64,000 nt of DNA. Source: Novacetimonas pomaceti (lineage in GTDB: Bacteria > Pseudomonadota > Alphaproteobacteria > Acetobacterales > Acetobacteraceae). The notes under the pieces are model-generated. The model had not been told where the DNA came from and did not search any database. It saw only the letters and a list, made by a program, of their open reading frames with translations. Location: assembly GCF_003207955.1 (NCBI RefSeq), contig NZ_NOXG01000013.1:5632-69631 (forward strand). Reading direction: 5' to 3'. Shown here piece after piece: positions 25,967-34,440 of the stretch. The translations under genes were made by a program, and so were the position numbers. How positions within the stretch are numbered: position 1 is the stretch's first letter; every line of letters starts with the position of its first letter.

Positions 25967-26991
25967 CCGGCTTGCGCGCGATGCGCTGGCGGCGGGCGGG
26001 CATATGGTGCGGGCGTGTGGCATGGGGAATGCTTGGCCTGCTTGGGGCGGCGGCGCTGTATTATTCCACGCTCCAGCCCGATATGCTCAGGCTGGGGTTG
26101 TCTGTCGCATTCCCGCTGCTGATGTGCGCGGCGGCATGGGTGCGGCCCGCCCGGTGGGGACATGCCTTCAGGGCGGTCCTCGTCCTTGGGCTTACGGGAT
26201 GGTACGTGACGGACCCGCCGCGCAATGACCGCATATGGGCGCAGGAATATGCCATCCCCGCCGATGCCTGGCGGGAGGGGAATGACATCCATGTGCGGCA
26301 TGTGCGCAATTTCCGCTATCATACCCCCACCAGCTATATCCCCGCATGGTATGACGCCACCTATCGGCTGGACGGGTTGCAGAGCGTCGATCTTGTCACC
26401 TCGTACTGGGCGGGGGACGCGATCGCGCACGTATTCCTCAGCTTCGGCTTTTCGGATGGGCGGCATCTGGCGATTTCCATCGAAACGCGGCGTCAGGCAC
26501 GCTTTGCCTATTCCACGATCGCCGGGTTTTTCCATCATTACGAACTGTTCTACGTCACGGCGGACGAGCGCGACCTGATCGGGGTGCGGACCGATATCCG
26601 GCATGAACGCGTCTATCTCTACCGGCTGAACCTGTCGCCGGAGGTGAGGGAACATCTGTTCCTGAGCTATGTAAACGCGATCCATGACCTGATCGGCCAT
26701 CCGCAATGGTACAATACCCTGACGGATAACTGTACCACCGGCATCCTTGCCCGCGCCGGGGCGCGCCTGCGCTATCGGCTGGACTGGCGCGTGATCCTGA
26801 GCGGACATACCGCCGCGATGGCGTATGACATGGACCTTCTGGGGCCTTATGACCGCGCCCGCCTTCCCGATTTCAGTGCCCTGCATGCGGCCAGCAGGAT
26901 CATCCGTCCGCCAGATGCCACGCTGGGGCCGGATTATTCACGTGACATCAGGGCGCACCTTCCACCCCCCGAAGGTCCGGCACAGCCCTGA
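25963..26991 (+). CDS. DUF4105 (Lnb-like) membrane protein
   Basis: A 342-residue protein with two or three N-terminal membrane helices (GMLGLLGAAALYYSTLQP; LSVAFPLLMCAAAWV; AVLVLGLTGWYV) and a large periplasmic DUF4105/Lnb N-terminal domain: HVRNFRYHTPTSYIPAWYD, AHVFLSFGFSDG, LAISIETRR and the conserved LTDNCTTGIL. The family includes a lacto-N-biosidase part and putative cysteine-type hydrolases; the Asn-Cys-Thr-Thr motif is its hallmark. The coupled hydrolase lipoprotein upstream suggests a joint role in envelope lipid or glycolipid turnover. Confidence 0.82.
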   Translation: MTGLRAMRWRRAGIWCGRVAWGMLGLLGAAALYYSTLQPDMLRLGLSVAFPLLMCAAAWVRPARWGHAFRAVLVLGLTGWYVTDPPRNDRIWAQEYAIPADAWREGNDIHVRHVRNFRYHTPTSYIPAWYDATYRLDGLQSVDLVTSYWAGDAIAHVFLSFGFSDGRHLAISIETRRQARFAYSTIAGFFHHYELFYVTADERDLIGVRTDIRHERVYLYRLNLSPEVREHLFLSYVNAIHDLIGHPQWYNTLTDNCTTGILARAGARLRYRLDWRVILSGHTAAMAYDMDLLGPYDRARLPDFSALHAASRIIRPPDATLGPDYSRDIRAHLPPPEGPAQP

Positions 26992-27003
26992 CGCAGGGCG
27001 GGG

Positions 27004-27022
27004 CGGGGAAGAGATGTCCCCG
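27004..27022. terminator. Short hairpin between convergent genes
   Basis: CGGGG (27004-27008) pairs with CCCCG (27018-27022). A second small stem (GCCCT/AGGGC) lies at 26985-26999. They separate the DUF4105 gene from the facing permease gene. Confidence 0.4.
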
Positions 27023-28381
27023 TTACAGGCATCCCGCCTGCGTGCCCGCCCGTGCCCGCTGCTGGCGGCGCATCACCATCCGCCACCCATCGAACAGGCA
27101 TACGAAGAACACGCCGGTCATGAGGCTTGCCAGGGCGGTCATGCGCTCCGTCGGGTCAAGCAGCATCGCCACGAAAACGATGCCGATGCCGCCGATGCTC
27201 AGATACCCCTGCCAGTTGCGACCGGCGGCATCCTCCCCGCGCATCAGCAGGAGGTAGCTGAACGCGATCATCATGTACACCAGCAGGATTACCCCGCCGC
27301 TACAGCTCAGCAGGAAGGAAAAAAGCAGGTTGGGCGACAGGACCGAACACAGTGCCACAACCAGTCCGGCAAGCGCGCTGGCACCAAGGGCAAGCCGTGG
27401 CGCGCCCTGCCGGGAGCGCAGGGCCAGCACGGCGGGCGCGTTCCCGCCACGCGCCAGTTCCGAAAGGATGCGCGACGTGATGTAGAGGCTGGAATTGAGG
27501 CACGACAGGATCGCGCTGAAGACCACCAGTTGCATGATCGTGGCGGCCCCCGGCACGCCCATGACCGTCATGGCGGCCACGAAGGGCGATTTTCCCGGCA
27601 CCACATGGTCCCATGGCACAATGGCGAGCACCAGCATGACGGACGCCAGATAGAAGATGGTGACCCTGACGCCGATGCTGCGCGTCACGCGGGCGACGCC
27701 TGCCTGCGGGTTCGCGGATTCCGCCGCCGCGACCGTCGCCACCTCCGACCCGATCATGCTGAACATGATTGTCGGGATCACCGCCAGCACGACGGCAATG
27801 CCGTTGGGGGCCAGCCCCCCATGCCCCAGATAGTTCGCCCCGACCGCCAGACGCGGGCCGAACAGGTGCAGCACAAATCCCATGCCCAGTATGACAAACA
27901 GGAGGATGCTGGCGACCTTCGTCAGGGAAAGCCAGAATTCACACTCCCCGAACACATCGACGGCACACAGGTTGATCGCCACCAGCCCGAGGATGATCCC
28001 GATGGCGAGCATGTATGGCGGCAGTCCGGTCCAGTCCTGCACAAGCAGGCCGCCGGCAATCGCCTCGCTCCCCATCGCCACGACCCAGAAAAACCAGTAC
28101 ATCCAGCCCGCGACAAATCCCCACCTGTTGCCGTATGCCGCGCGGATATATTCGACGAACGATCCCCGTCCCGGCTGGCGCATCACCATTTCGCCCAGCA
28201 TCCGCATGACCACCATGACAAGGCCGCCACACAGGACATAGGCCAGCAGGACGGCCGGCCCCGCGATGGCGATGGCGGAACTGCTGCCGACAAACAGGCC
28301 GGCCCCGACCACGCCCCCCAGGGCGATCATGGCGATATGGCGGTTTTTCAGCGTATGGCCGGAAACGGTATCGCGCGTCAT
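27023..28381 (-). CDS. APC-family amino-acid permease (GabP/ProY-like)
   Basis: A 452-residue transporter with about 12 helices. The N-terminus (LKNRHIAMIALGGVVGAGLFVGSS) carries the conserved substrate-binding GGVVGAGLF loop of the amino acid/polyamine/organocation family, and GSFVEYIRAAYGNRWGFVAGWMYW follows, as in proline- and GABA-type permeases. ATG at 28381 is preferred, with AAGGA 7 bases upstream, over an upstream start that adds a basic, unconserved tail. A GntR regulator and putA follow on the other strand, so proline or a related amino acid is a reasonable cargo, but this is context only. Confidence 0.85.
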   Translation of the reverse strand: MTRDTVSGHTLKNRHIAMIALGGVVGAGLFVGSSSAIAIAGPAVLLAYVLCGGLVMVVMRMLGEMVMRQPGRGSFVEYIRAAYGNRWGFVAGWMYWFFWVVAMGSEAIAGGLLVQDWTGLPPYMLAIGIILGLVAINLCAVDVFGECEFWLSLTKVASILLFVILGMGFVLHLFGPRLAVGANYLGHGGLAPNGIAVVLAVIPTIMFSMIGSEVATVAAAESANPQAGVARVTRSIGVRVTIFYLASVMLVLAIVPWDHVVPGKSPFVAAMTVMGVPGAATIMQLVVFSAILSCLNSSLYITSRILSELARGGNAPAVLALRSRQGAPRLALGASALAGLVVALCSVLSPNLLFSFLLSCSGGVILLVYMMIAFSYLLLMRGEDAAGRNWQGYLSIGGIGIVFVAMLLDPTERMTALASLMTGVFFVCLFDGWRMVMRRQQRARAGTQAGCL

Positions 28382-28779
28382 CAGGCATCCTTCGTGGGTC
28401 ACGCGACGATGACAGGCGACCCACGCCTTTTCCCGCCCGCGATGGCGCAAAGGGGCGTCGTGTCATGTCCTCGTTACGGGAACGCTATCAGCTTGCGTGG
28501 CATCTGTCCAAAACCGTAACGTAATTCCCCTGATGACGACTGATGTTTCCGCATGGCGACGCTGTCGCGTGCGGGGCCTTGCGTGCGTGGCAAATTCTTT
28601 GACCCTGCGTGGCGATGTATAATATGATCCGCACGATTTTATACGCCATGCCCAGATGTCGTGCCGTGCGCGTGCTGGACAGCCATCATAACCCGGCCCA
28701 ACCCTGATTCCGGCGGGTTTTGCGGCACGGGGCTGGCGTCGGTTCATGATCGGCACAGCGCCTGCCGGGGAAAGAGCAT
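28382..28779. other. Divergent intergenic region between permease and GntR genes
   Basis: No credible gene in about 400 bases. A promoter-like pair, TTGACC (28599-28604) and TATGAT (28623-28628) with an 18-base spacer, points towards the GntR gene. GTATAA (28617) and TTATAC (28639) form a short dyad over the -10 and could be an operator. Confidence 0.4.
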
Positions 28780-29472
28780 ATGCTGCCATCCTGCATCTTT
28801 GATGTGGAAACCGACCAGAAACGTGGCGCCGCGTCCCTGGTGGTGGGGGAGGCGCTGCGTAACGCCATCCTGACGGGCCAGCTGCCAGCGGGCCAGGCAT
28901 TGCCGCAATCCGAACTGGCGGGTGGATTTGGCACCAGCATCATTCCGGTAAGGGAGGCGCTGAAACGGCTGGAGGCCGAGGGACTGGTGGCCTTCATGCC
29001 CAACCGGGGTGCGATGGTCACCGGGATGAGCGAACAGGATATCGTCGAATATTCCGAAATACGCGCCTCGCTGGAGGAAATGGCGGCGCGTCATGCCGTC
29101 AGCCACATGTCGCGCATGGACCTAGCCCGGGTGGAGGACGCATATGACGCCTTTGTCGAAGGGGCGGCCAACGCAACCAGCAGGCATGATTCAGGCGACC
29201 TGAACCGGGCCTTTCACAACGCCATCTATGTCGCGGCGCGACGCCCGCGGCTGCTTGAGATGATTGATGACCTGCATGTAAGGCTCAATCGCTACATCCG
29301 CAGTCACCTTGAGCTTGAGGGGCGAAAGCTCGTCACCGACAGGGAGCATGAAGGGATCATGCAGGCCTGTCGCCGGCGCGATGCTGAGGAGGTCGCCCGC
29401 CTGACGCGCCAGCATATCCTTGAGGCTGCCGATATTTCGGTGAAGGTCATCCGCGAACGGGCGCAGGGCTGA
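28780..29472 (+). CDS. GntR-family regulator with FCD domain
   Basis: A 230-residue FadR-subfamily protein: GntR winged helix at residues 12-75 (SLVVGEALRNAILTGQLPAGQ; REALKRLEAEGLVAFMPNRGA) and an all-helical FCD ligand domain (IRASLEEMAARHAVSHM; DLNRAFHNAIYVAA; DREHEGIMQACRRRDAEEV; TRQHILEA) with the His residues that usually hold a metal near the effector. Such proteins sense organic acids or amino-acid breakdown products. It sits between an amino-acid permease gene (divergent) and putA (same strand, 361 bases on), and may regulate either. Confidence 0.88.
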   Translation: MLPSCIFDVETDQKRGAASLVVGEALRNAILTGQLPAGQALPQSELAGGFGTSIIPVREALKRLEAEGLVAFMPNRGAMVTGMSEQDIVEYSEIRASLEEMAARHAVSHMSRMDLARVEDAYDAFVEGAANATSRHDSGDLNRAFHNAIYVAARRPRLLEMIDDLHVRLNRYIRSHLELEGRKLVTDREHEGIMQACRRRDAEEVARLTRQHILEAADISVKVIRERAQG

Positions 29473-29833
29473 AGGATTCCCGGATGTCCTGACGGAACGA
29501 TGCCCGTTTCGTCCCGGTAAAACCACGATCGGGTTTTCGCACGAAACCTTCACCAGACATCCTGCGTATCCGGTAAAGAAGTTTTTGGTGAAGCTTTTTG
29601 CAAAAAGCTTCAGGGACTGTCGCCGTCGCGCAGGAAGGCCGTCCCCGAAAATATTTATTATTATCAAAGACCTGAATCGAAAAACCTTTCACATCCGCCG
29701 GCTGCTTTCATCTGCTGGTCGCGATGATGGGGGCGAAAAATATGCTATGAATTTTCAAATCATATAATATCCTGACATTCTTATATCATTCGGGCGCCAT
29801 TCCTGCCCCCATCATCTGTCTGGAATCTTTATC
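29473..29833. other. Intergenic region upstream of putA
   Basis: About 360 bases without a gene. It contains a partial copy of the palindromic repeat (29579-29611) and an AT-rich stretch (29740-29800) that probably holds the putA promoter. Confidence 0.5.
29579..29611. repeat. Palindromic repeat element, half copy
   Basis: AAGTTTTTGGT leads straight into the palindrome formed by GAAGCTTTTT and AAAAAGCTTC (29590-29611). This is identical to the second hairpin of the full copy at 62011-62032; the first hairpin and right outer arm are missing. Confidence 0.65.
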
Positions 29834-32800
29834 GTGCTGTTTTTTAAAGATTTTTCTGGCCCAGTGGAGCCTGCGTCCCCTCTGCGGCAACGGATAACCG
29901 ATGCACTTCGCCGCCCCGAAGGCGAATGTATCGCCGCACTGACCCCGGCCGCGACACTGGCCCCGGACGAAGCCACGCAGGTCACGGCCCTTGCGACGCG
30001 CCTGACCGAAGGGCTGCGCCGCAACCGCCGTCCGGGCGGGGTCGAGGCGCTGGTGCAGGAATTCTCCCTTTCCTCGGCCGAAGGCGTGGCGCTCATGTGT
30101 CTGGCGGAGGCGCTGCTGCGCATTCCGGACAACGCCACGCGGGATGCGCTGATCCGTGACAAGATCGGGTCGGGCGACTGGATGGCGCACATTTCGCGCG
30201 ACCGTCCCCTGTTCGCCAATGCCGCCGCATGGGGCATGCTGGTGACGGGGCGCCTGACGCAGGCCGCCGGGCATGATCCCGCCGGCCTTGCGGATACGCT
30301 CGGGGCGCTGGTGGCGCGTGGCGCGGAACCCATCATCCGCAGGGCCGTGGACGTGGCGATGCGGATGATGGGCGAACAGTTCGTCGTGGGCGAGACGATC
30401 GGGGCCGCCCTGAAGGCCAGCGAGAAGCTGGAAGCCAGGGGTTTCCGCTATTCCTATGACATGCTGGGGGAGGCGGCGCTGACGGCGCGCGACGCCGAAC
30501 GTTACCGGCAGGATTACGTGACCGCCATCCATGCCATCGGCCGGAACGCGCGCGGGGCGAATGTTTATGAACGTCCCGGCATCTCCATCAAGCTGTCGGC
30601 GCTGCACCCACGGTACAGCCGCGCCCAGCGGGAGCGCGTGATGACGGAGCTCCTGCCCGTGGTGATCGAACTGACCGTGCTGGCACGGCAGTATGACATC
30701 GGCCTCAATATCGATGCGGAGGAAAGCGAACGTCTGGAACTGTCGCTCGACCTGCTGGAGGGGCTGTGTCGGGAACCGGCGCTGCAGGGCTGGAACGGTA
30801 TCGGTTTCGTGGTGCAGGCCTATGGCCGGCGCGCGCCAATGGTGCTGGATTTCATAATCGACCTGGCGCGCCGCACCGGACATCGCCTGATGGTGCGCCT
30901 TGTGAAGGGCGCTTACTGGGACAGCGAGATCAAGAAAGCCCAGATCGACGGCGTGAAGGACTTTCCGGTCTATACCCGCAAGGTGCATACCGACATCAGC
31001 TATGTCGCGTGCGCGCGCAGGTTGCTGGATGCGCGCGACGTGATCTTTCCACAGTTCGCCACCCATAATGCCCGCACCCTTGCCACCATTTACACATTGG
31101 CAGGCAAGGAATTCCAGGTCGGTTCCTATGAATTCCAGTGCCTGCACGGCATGGGCGAACCCCTGTATGGGGAGGTCGTGGGGCCGGAGCATCTGAACCG
31201 TCCCGCCCGCATCTACGCTCCTGTCGGGACCCATGAAACGTTGCTGGCCTACCTGGTGCGGCGCCTGCTGGAAAACGGGGCGAATTCTTCCTTTGTCAAC
31301 CAGATCGGGGATGAACGGGTTCCCGTCTCCACGCTGGTGGCGGACCCGGTGGTGATTGCCCACGCCATCGTCCCGTATGGCAGCCCCAATCCCGCGATTG
31401 CCGCCCCCCCGGACATGTTCGCGCCAGCCCGGCGCAATTCCGCCGGGCTGGACCTCAATGACGAAAACAGCCTCGCGGCGCTGGGCACGGGGCTGGCGGC
31501 GTCGGCCGCGCAATGGACGTGTGGGCCGATGCTTGCCGTGCCGGTCCCGGCGGGACAGGCACGCGACATCCGCAATCCGGCCGACCGGCGTGACAGGGTG
31601 GGCACATGGACGCCCGCCGACCCGGCCGTCATTCCCGCCGTCGTGGACAGCGCGTCAAGGGGGGCTGCGACGTGGGCGGCCCGGTCCGCGGCCGCGCGCG
31701 CCGAGATGCTGGAACGGGCAGCCGACCTGATGGAGGCGCGACGCGACGCGCTGCTTGGCCTGATCGTGCGTGAAGCGGGGAAATCCTTTCCCAACGCGAT
31801 TGCCGAAATTCGGGAGGCCGTCGATTTCCTGCGTTATTACGCGGCGCAGATCCGCGATGGTTTCGACGGCGCCACGCATGTACCGCTGGGGGTGGTCGCG
31901 TGTATCAGCCCGTGGAACTTCCCGCTGGCGATCTTCATCGGGCAGGTGGCCGCGGCCCTTGCCGCCGGGAACAGCGTCATCGCCAAACCGGCGGAGGAAA
32001 CGCCCCTGATCGCAGCACAGGCCGTCGCCATCATGCATGAGGCGGGCGTGCCCGTCGATGTGCTGCAACTGCTGCCCGGCGATGGCGACGTGGGGGCGGC
32101 GCTGGTCGGGGCGGCGCAGGTCGCGGGCGTGATGTTCACCGGCTCGACAATGGTGGCGCAGTCGATCAACCGCCAGCTTTGCGGACGTCGTGGCCCTGCG
32201 GGCCAGCCCGTGCCGCTGATTGCCGAAACGGGCGGCCAGAACGCCATGATCGTCGATTCCTCCGCCCTGGCCGAACAGGTCGTCACCGATGTCGTCGCTT
32301 CCGCCTTCGACAGCGCGGGGCAGAGATGTTCGGCCCTGCGCATCCTGTGCGTGCAGGAGGACTGTGCCGATCATGTGCTGACCATGCTGCGTGGCGCGAT
32401 GCGGGAACTGCGGCTGGGCAATCCCGCCATGCTGTCCACCGATATCGGTCCGGTCATCACGCCGGACGCCGCCGATGGAATACGCAGCCATATCAACGCC
32501 CTGCGGGGCAGGGGGGCACCGGTCTTTTCCGTGCCCGTGCCGGGGGACTGCGATCAGGGCAGCTTCGTGCCCCCGACCCTGATCGGGATTGATTCCATTT
32601 CGGATCTGGGGCCGGAAGTATTCGGCCCCGTCCTGCATGTGCTGCGCTATCGTCGGGAAACACTGGACAGGGTGATCGATGACATCAATGCACTGGGCTA
32701 TGGCCTGACGGGGGGACTGCATACCCGCATCGATTCCACGGTCCGGCATGTCACCCGGCGGCTGAACGCGGGGAACCTGTATGTCAACCGCAATACGATC

Positions 32801-33487
32801 GGTGCCGTGGTGGGGGTGCAGCCTTTTGGCGGGCGGGGCCTGTCGGGTACCGGGCCGAAGGCTGGTGGCCCGCTGATCCTGCGTCGCCTTGTGGCGCGGT
32901 GTCCCGCTTTCGACAGCCTGCCGGGCATGAAAGCAGGTAAAACGCCCGCCTTCATGCAGACATGGCATGACTGGCTTCTGGGGCAGGGGCATGGCGATAT
33001 CGCCCGTCATGTCGCTGGCATGATGCAAACGTCCCTGATCGGTGCGGAAATGAAACTTCCCGGCCCGGTCGGGGAGGAGAATATCTATCGCCTGATGCCG
33101 CGTGGCAACGTGCTGTGCGTGGGGGGCGGAACGCGCGAGGCGCTGCTGAAGGCAGTGTCACTGGCCCTTTCGGGTGGCAATACGGCATTCGTTGCGGGAA
33201 CGCAGGCGGAGACGGCATGGCTGTCAGCACTTCCCCCACAGATCGCAACGCGGGTCCGTCATGTCCCCGATATCCACCAGCAGACCTGTGCCGTGGTGAT
33301 CGGGACGCAGGATGACGGGAATTTTCAGGAAATCACGCGTGGCCTTGCCCAGGGCACGGGCGCGATTGCCCCTGTCTTCCTCATGAACGATGACGGGCCG
33401 GGGCGTGAGTTCCTGATGGAAGAGCAGTGCTGCAGCACGAATACGGCGGCGGCAGGCGGCAATGCCAGCCTGATGTCTGTCGGGTAA
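29834..33487 (+). CDS. putA: Bifunctional proline dehydrogenase / P5C dehydrogenase PutA
   Basis: A 1217-residue fusion enzyme that oxidises proline to glutamate. The FAD-dependent proline dehydrogenase barrel (about residues 130-480) shows ISIKLSALHPRY, NIDAEESERLE, RLVKGAYWDSEIK, FATHNART and YAPVGTHETLLAYLVRRLLE. The NAD-dependent P5C dehydrogenase part (about 560-1010) shows CISPWNFPLAIF, AKPAEETPL, ETGGQNAMIVDSS, SAGQRCSALR (catalytic Cys about 832) and EVFGPVLHVLRY. A C-terminal domain follows, as in type B PutAs. The N-terminus lacks the ribbon-helix-helix DNA-binding domain of trifunctional PutA, so regulation must come from elsewhere. The start is uncertain: GTG at 29834 has only a weak ribosome site. 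Confidence 0.93.
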   Translation: MLFFKDFSGPVEPASPLRQRITDALRRPEGECIAALTPAATLAPDEATQVTALATRLTEGLRRNRRPGGVEALVQEFSLSSAEGVALMCLAEALLRIPDNATRDALIRDKIGSGDWMAHISRDRPLFANAAAWGMLVTGRLTQAAGHDPAGLADTLGALVARGAEPIIRRAVDVAMRMMGEQFVVGETIGAALKASEKLEARGFRYSYDMLGEAALTARDAERYRQDYVTAIHAIGRNARGANVYERPGISIKLSALHPRYSRAQRERVMTELLPVVIELTVLARQYDIGLNIDAEESERLELSLDLLEGLCREPALQGWNGIGFVVQAYGRRAPMVLDFIIDLARRTGHRLMVRLVKGAYWDSEIKKAQIDGVKDFPVYTRKVHTDISYVACARRLLDARDVIFPQFATHNARTLATIYTLAGKEFQVGSYEFQCLHGMGEPLYGEVVGPEHLNRPARIYAPVGTHETLLAYLVRRLLENGANSSFVNQIGDERVPVSTLVADPVVIAHAIVPYGSPNPAIAAPPDMFAPARRNSAGLDLNDENSLAALGTGLAASAAQWTCGPMLAVPVPAGQARDIRNPADRRDRVGTWTPADPAVIPAVVDSASRGAATWAARSAAARAEMLERAADLMEARRDALLGLIVREAGKSFPNAIAEIREAVDFLRYYAAQIRDGFDGATHVPLGVVACISPWNFPLAIFIGQVAAALAAGNSVIAKPAEETPLIAAQAVAIMHEAGVPVDVLQLLPGDGDVGAALVGAAQVAGVMFTGSTMVAQSINRQLCGRRGPAGQPVPLIAETGGQNAMIVDSSALAEQVVTDVVASAFDSAGQRCSALRILCVQEDCADHVLTMLRGAMRELRLGNPAMLSTDIGPVITPDAADGIRSHINALRGRGAPVFSVPVPGDCDQGSFVPPTLIGIDSISDLGPEVFGPVLHVLRYRRETLDRVIDDINALGYGLTGGLHTRIDSTVRHVTRRLNAGNLYVNRNTIGAVVGVQPFGGRGLSGTGPKAGGPLILRRLVARCPAFDSLPGMKAGKTPAFMQTWHDWLLGQGHGDIARHVAGMMQTSLIGAEMKLPGPVGEENIYRLMPRGNVLCVGGGTREALLKAVSLALSGGNTAFVAGTQAETAWLSALPPQIATRVRHVPDIHQQTCAVVIGTQDDGNFQEITRGLAQGTGAIAPVFLMNDDGPGREFLMEEQCCSTNTAAAGGNASLMSVG

Positions 33488-33496
33488 GCCAGGAAA

Positions 33497-33524
33497 CAGG
33501 GCATCCGGTCAAAAGGATGCCCTG
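33497..33524. terminator. Hairpin after putA
   Basis: CAGGGCATCC (33497-33506) and GGATGCCCTG (33515-33524) form a perfect 10-bp stem with an 8-base loop, 10 bases after the putA stop and before the facing DUF72 gene. Probably a bidirectional terminator. Confidence 0.65.
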
Positions 33525-33589
33525 AGAAGATGCTCTGAGAGGATGCTTTGGCGGGCATGGATGATTGCGACCTCCATGCCTGTCCCGGA

Positions 33590-34435
33590 TTACGGTTGCC
33601 GGGAACGGGACGATTGATTTCCGGAACTGTCCCGGACGACCGCATCCATCAGTTCAAGTGCATTCCGCATGGCGGCGCCAAAGGTGGTGTTGTCATAAAT
33701 CGTCCAGACATCGACGCCGCGCGCGTCAAGCGAAGTGACGACTTGCGCATGGGCTTCGATGGCTTCCTTCCCATACGCTGATTCATACATGCGCGGGGAT
33801 CCGTGCAGCCGGAAATAGGCAAGGCCGCTCCAGCCTCCCGGCTGTGCCGCTGGCGGCGGCCTGGCCGGGTCTGCCGCCACCCGCGATACCTGCTGCCTTT
33901 GCAGCATGTGATCGACCGCCGGCTGGAACCAGCTGGCATGCCGTGGTTCCAGGACAACAGCGCCAGGGATCGCGGCCTTCAGTTCACCAAGGAAACGTTC
34001 GGCGACATCACCGGGGTAGGCAAAGCCTGGCGGGAGCTGGACGAGGATGGGGCCACGTCTGTCACCCAGGCCATCGGTTTCCTCGGCAAAGCGGGCAATG
34101 AGCGCGCCGCAATCGATCAGGCGGCGTTCATGCGTGATTGCCTTTGGCAGCTTGACGGAAAAGCGGAACCCGGCCGGCACGCTTGCGGCCCAGCGTTCAT
34201 AGGTGGCGCGCCGGTGCGGTCGGTAAAAGCTGCTGTTGATTTCAACCGCCGGGAACCGGGCGCCATAACGTTCAAGATGCGTGCCGGTCGTGGGAAAACG
34301 CCCGGCAAGCGCGGAAGGGATCGACCAGCCGGCAACGCCGACGCGAATGGACAGGACCGCTTCCTCCTGTGACGTATGTTGATAAATGACGCCATTTTCG
34401 AAAGGAACGGTCAAATTTTCACCCAAAGCGCGCAT
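33590..34435 (-). CDS. DUF72 family protein
   Basis: A protein of up to 281 residues with the DUF72 TIM-barrel signature: VGVAGWSIPSAL, YGARFPAVEINSSFYR, RFSVKLPKAITHE, LPPGFAY, EPRHASWF and AYFRLHGSP. Function in the family is unknown. The ATG at 34435 lies 6 bases after the porin stop but adds 27 residues that relatives lack. A consensus AGGAGG sits 8 bases before a CTG codon at 34354, which would start the protein at SIRVGVAGWS. Initiation at CTG is therefore a real possibility. Same strand as the porin and possibly co-transcribed. Confidence 0.8.
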   Translation of the reverse strand: MRALGENLTVPFENGVIYQHTSQEEAVLSIRVGVAGWSIPSALAGRFPTTGTHLERYGARFPAVEINSSFYRPHRRATYERWAASVPAGFRFSVKLPKAITHERRLIDCGALIARFAEETDGLGDRRGPILVQLPPGFAYPGDVAERFLGELKAAIPGAVVLEPRHASWFQPAVDHMLQRQQVSRVAADPARPPPAAQPGGWSGLAYFRLHGSPRMYESAYGKEAIEAHAQVVTSLDARGVDVWTIYDNTTFGAAMRNALELMDAVVRDSSGNQSSRSRQP

Positions 34436-34440
34436 GCCGG

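Noticed and set aside
26825..28519. 564-residue plus-strand frame opposite the amino-acid permease
   Set aside because: It is the antisense of a clear 12-helix permease; its His/Asp/Gln-rich composition is the usual mirror of a membrane protein gene.
29786..31513. 575-residue minus-strand frame opposite putA
   Set aside because: Shadow of the proline dehydrogenase domain; no independent start signal or domain.
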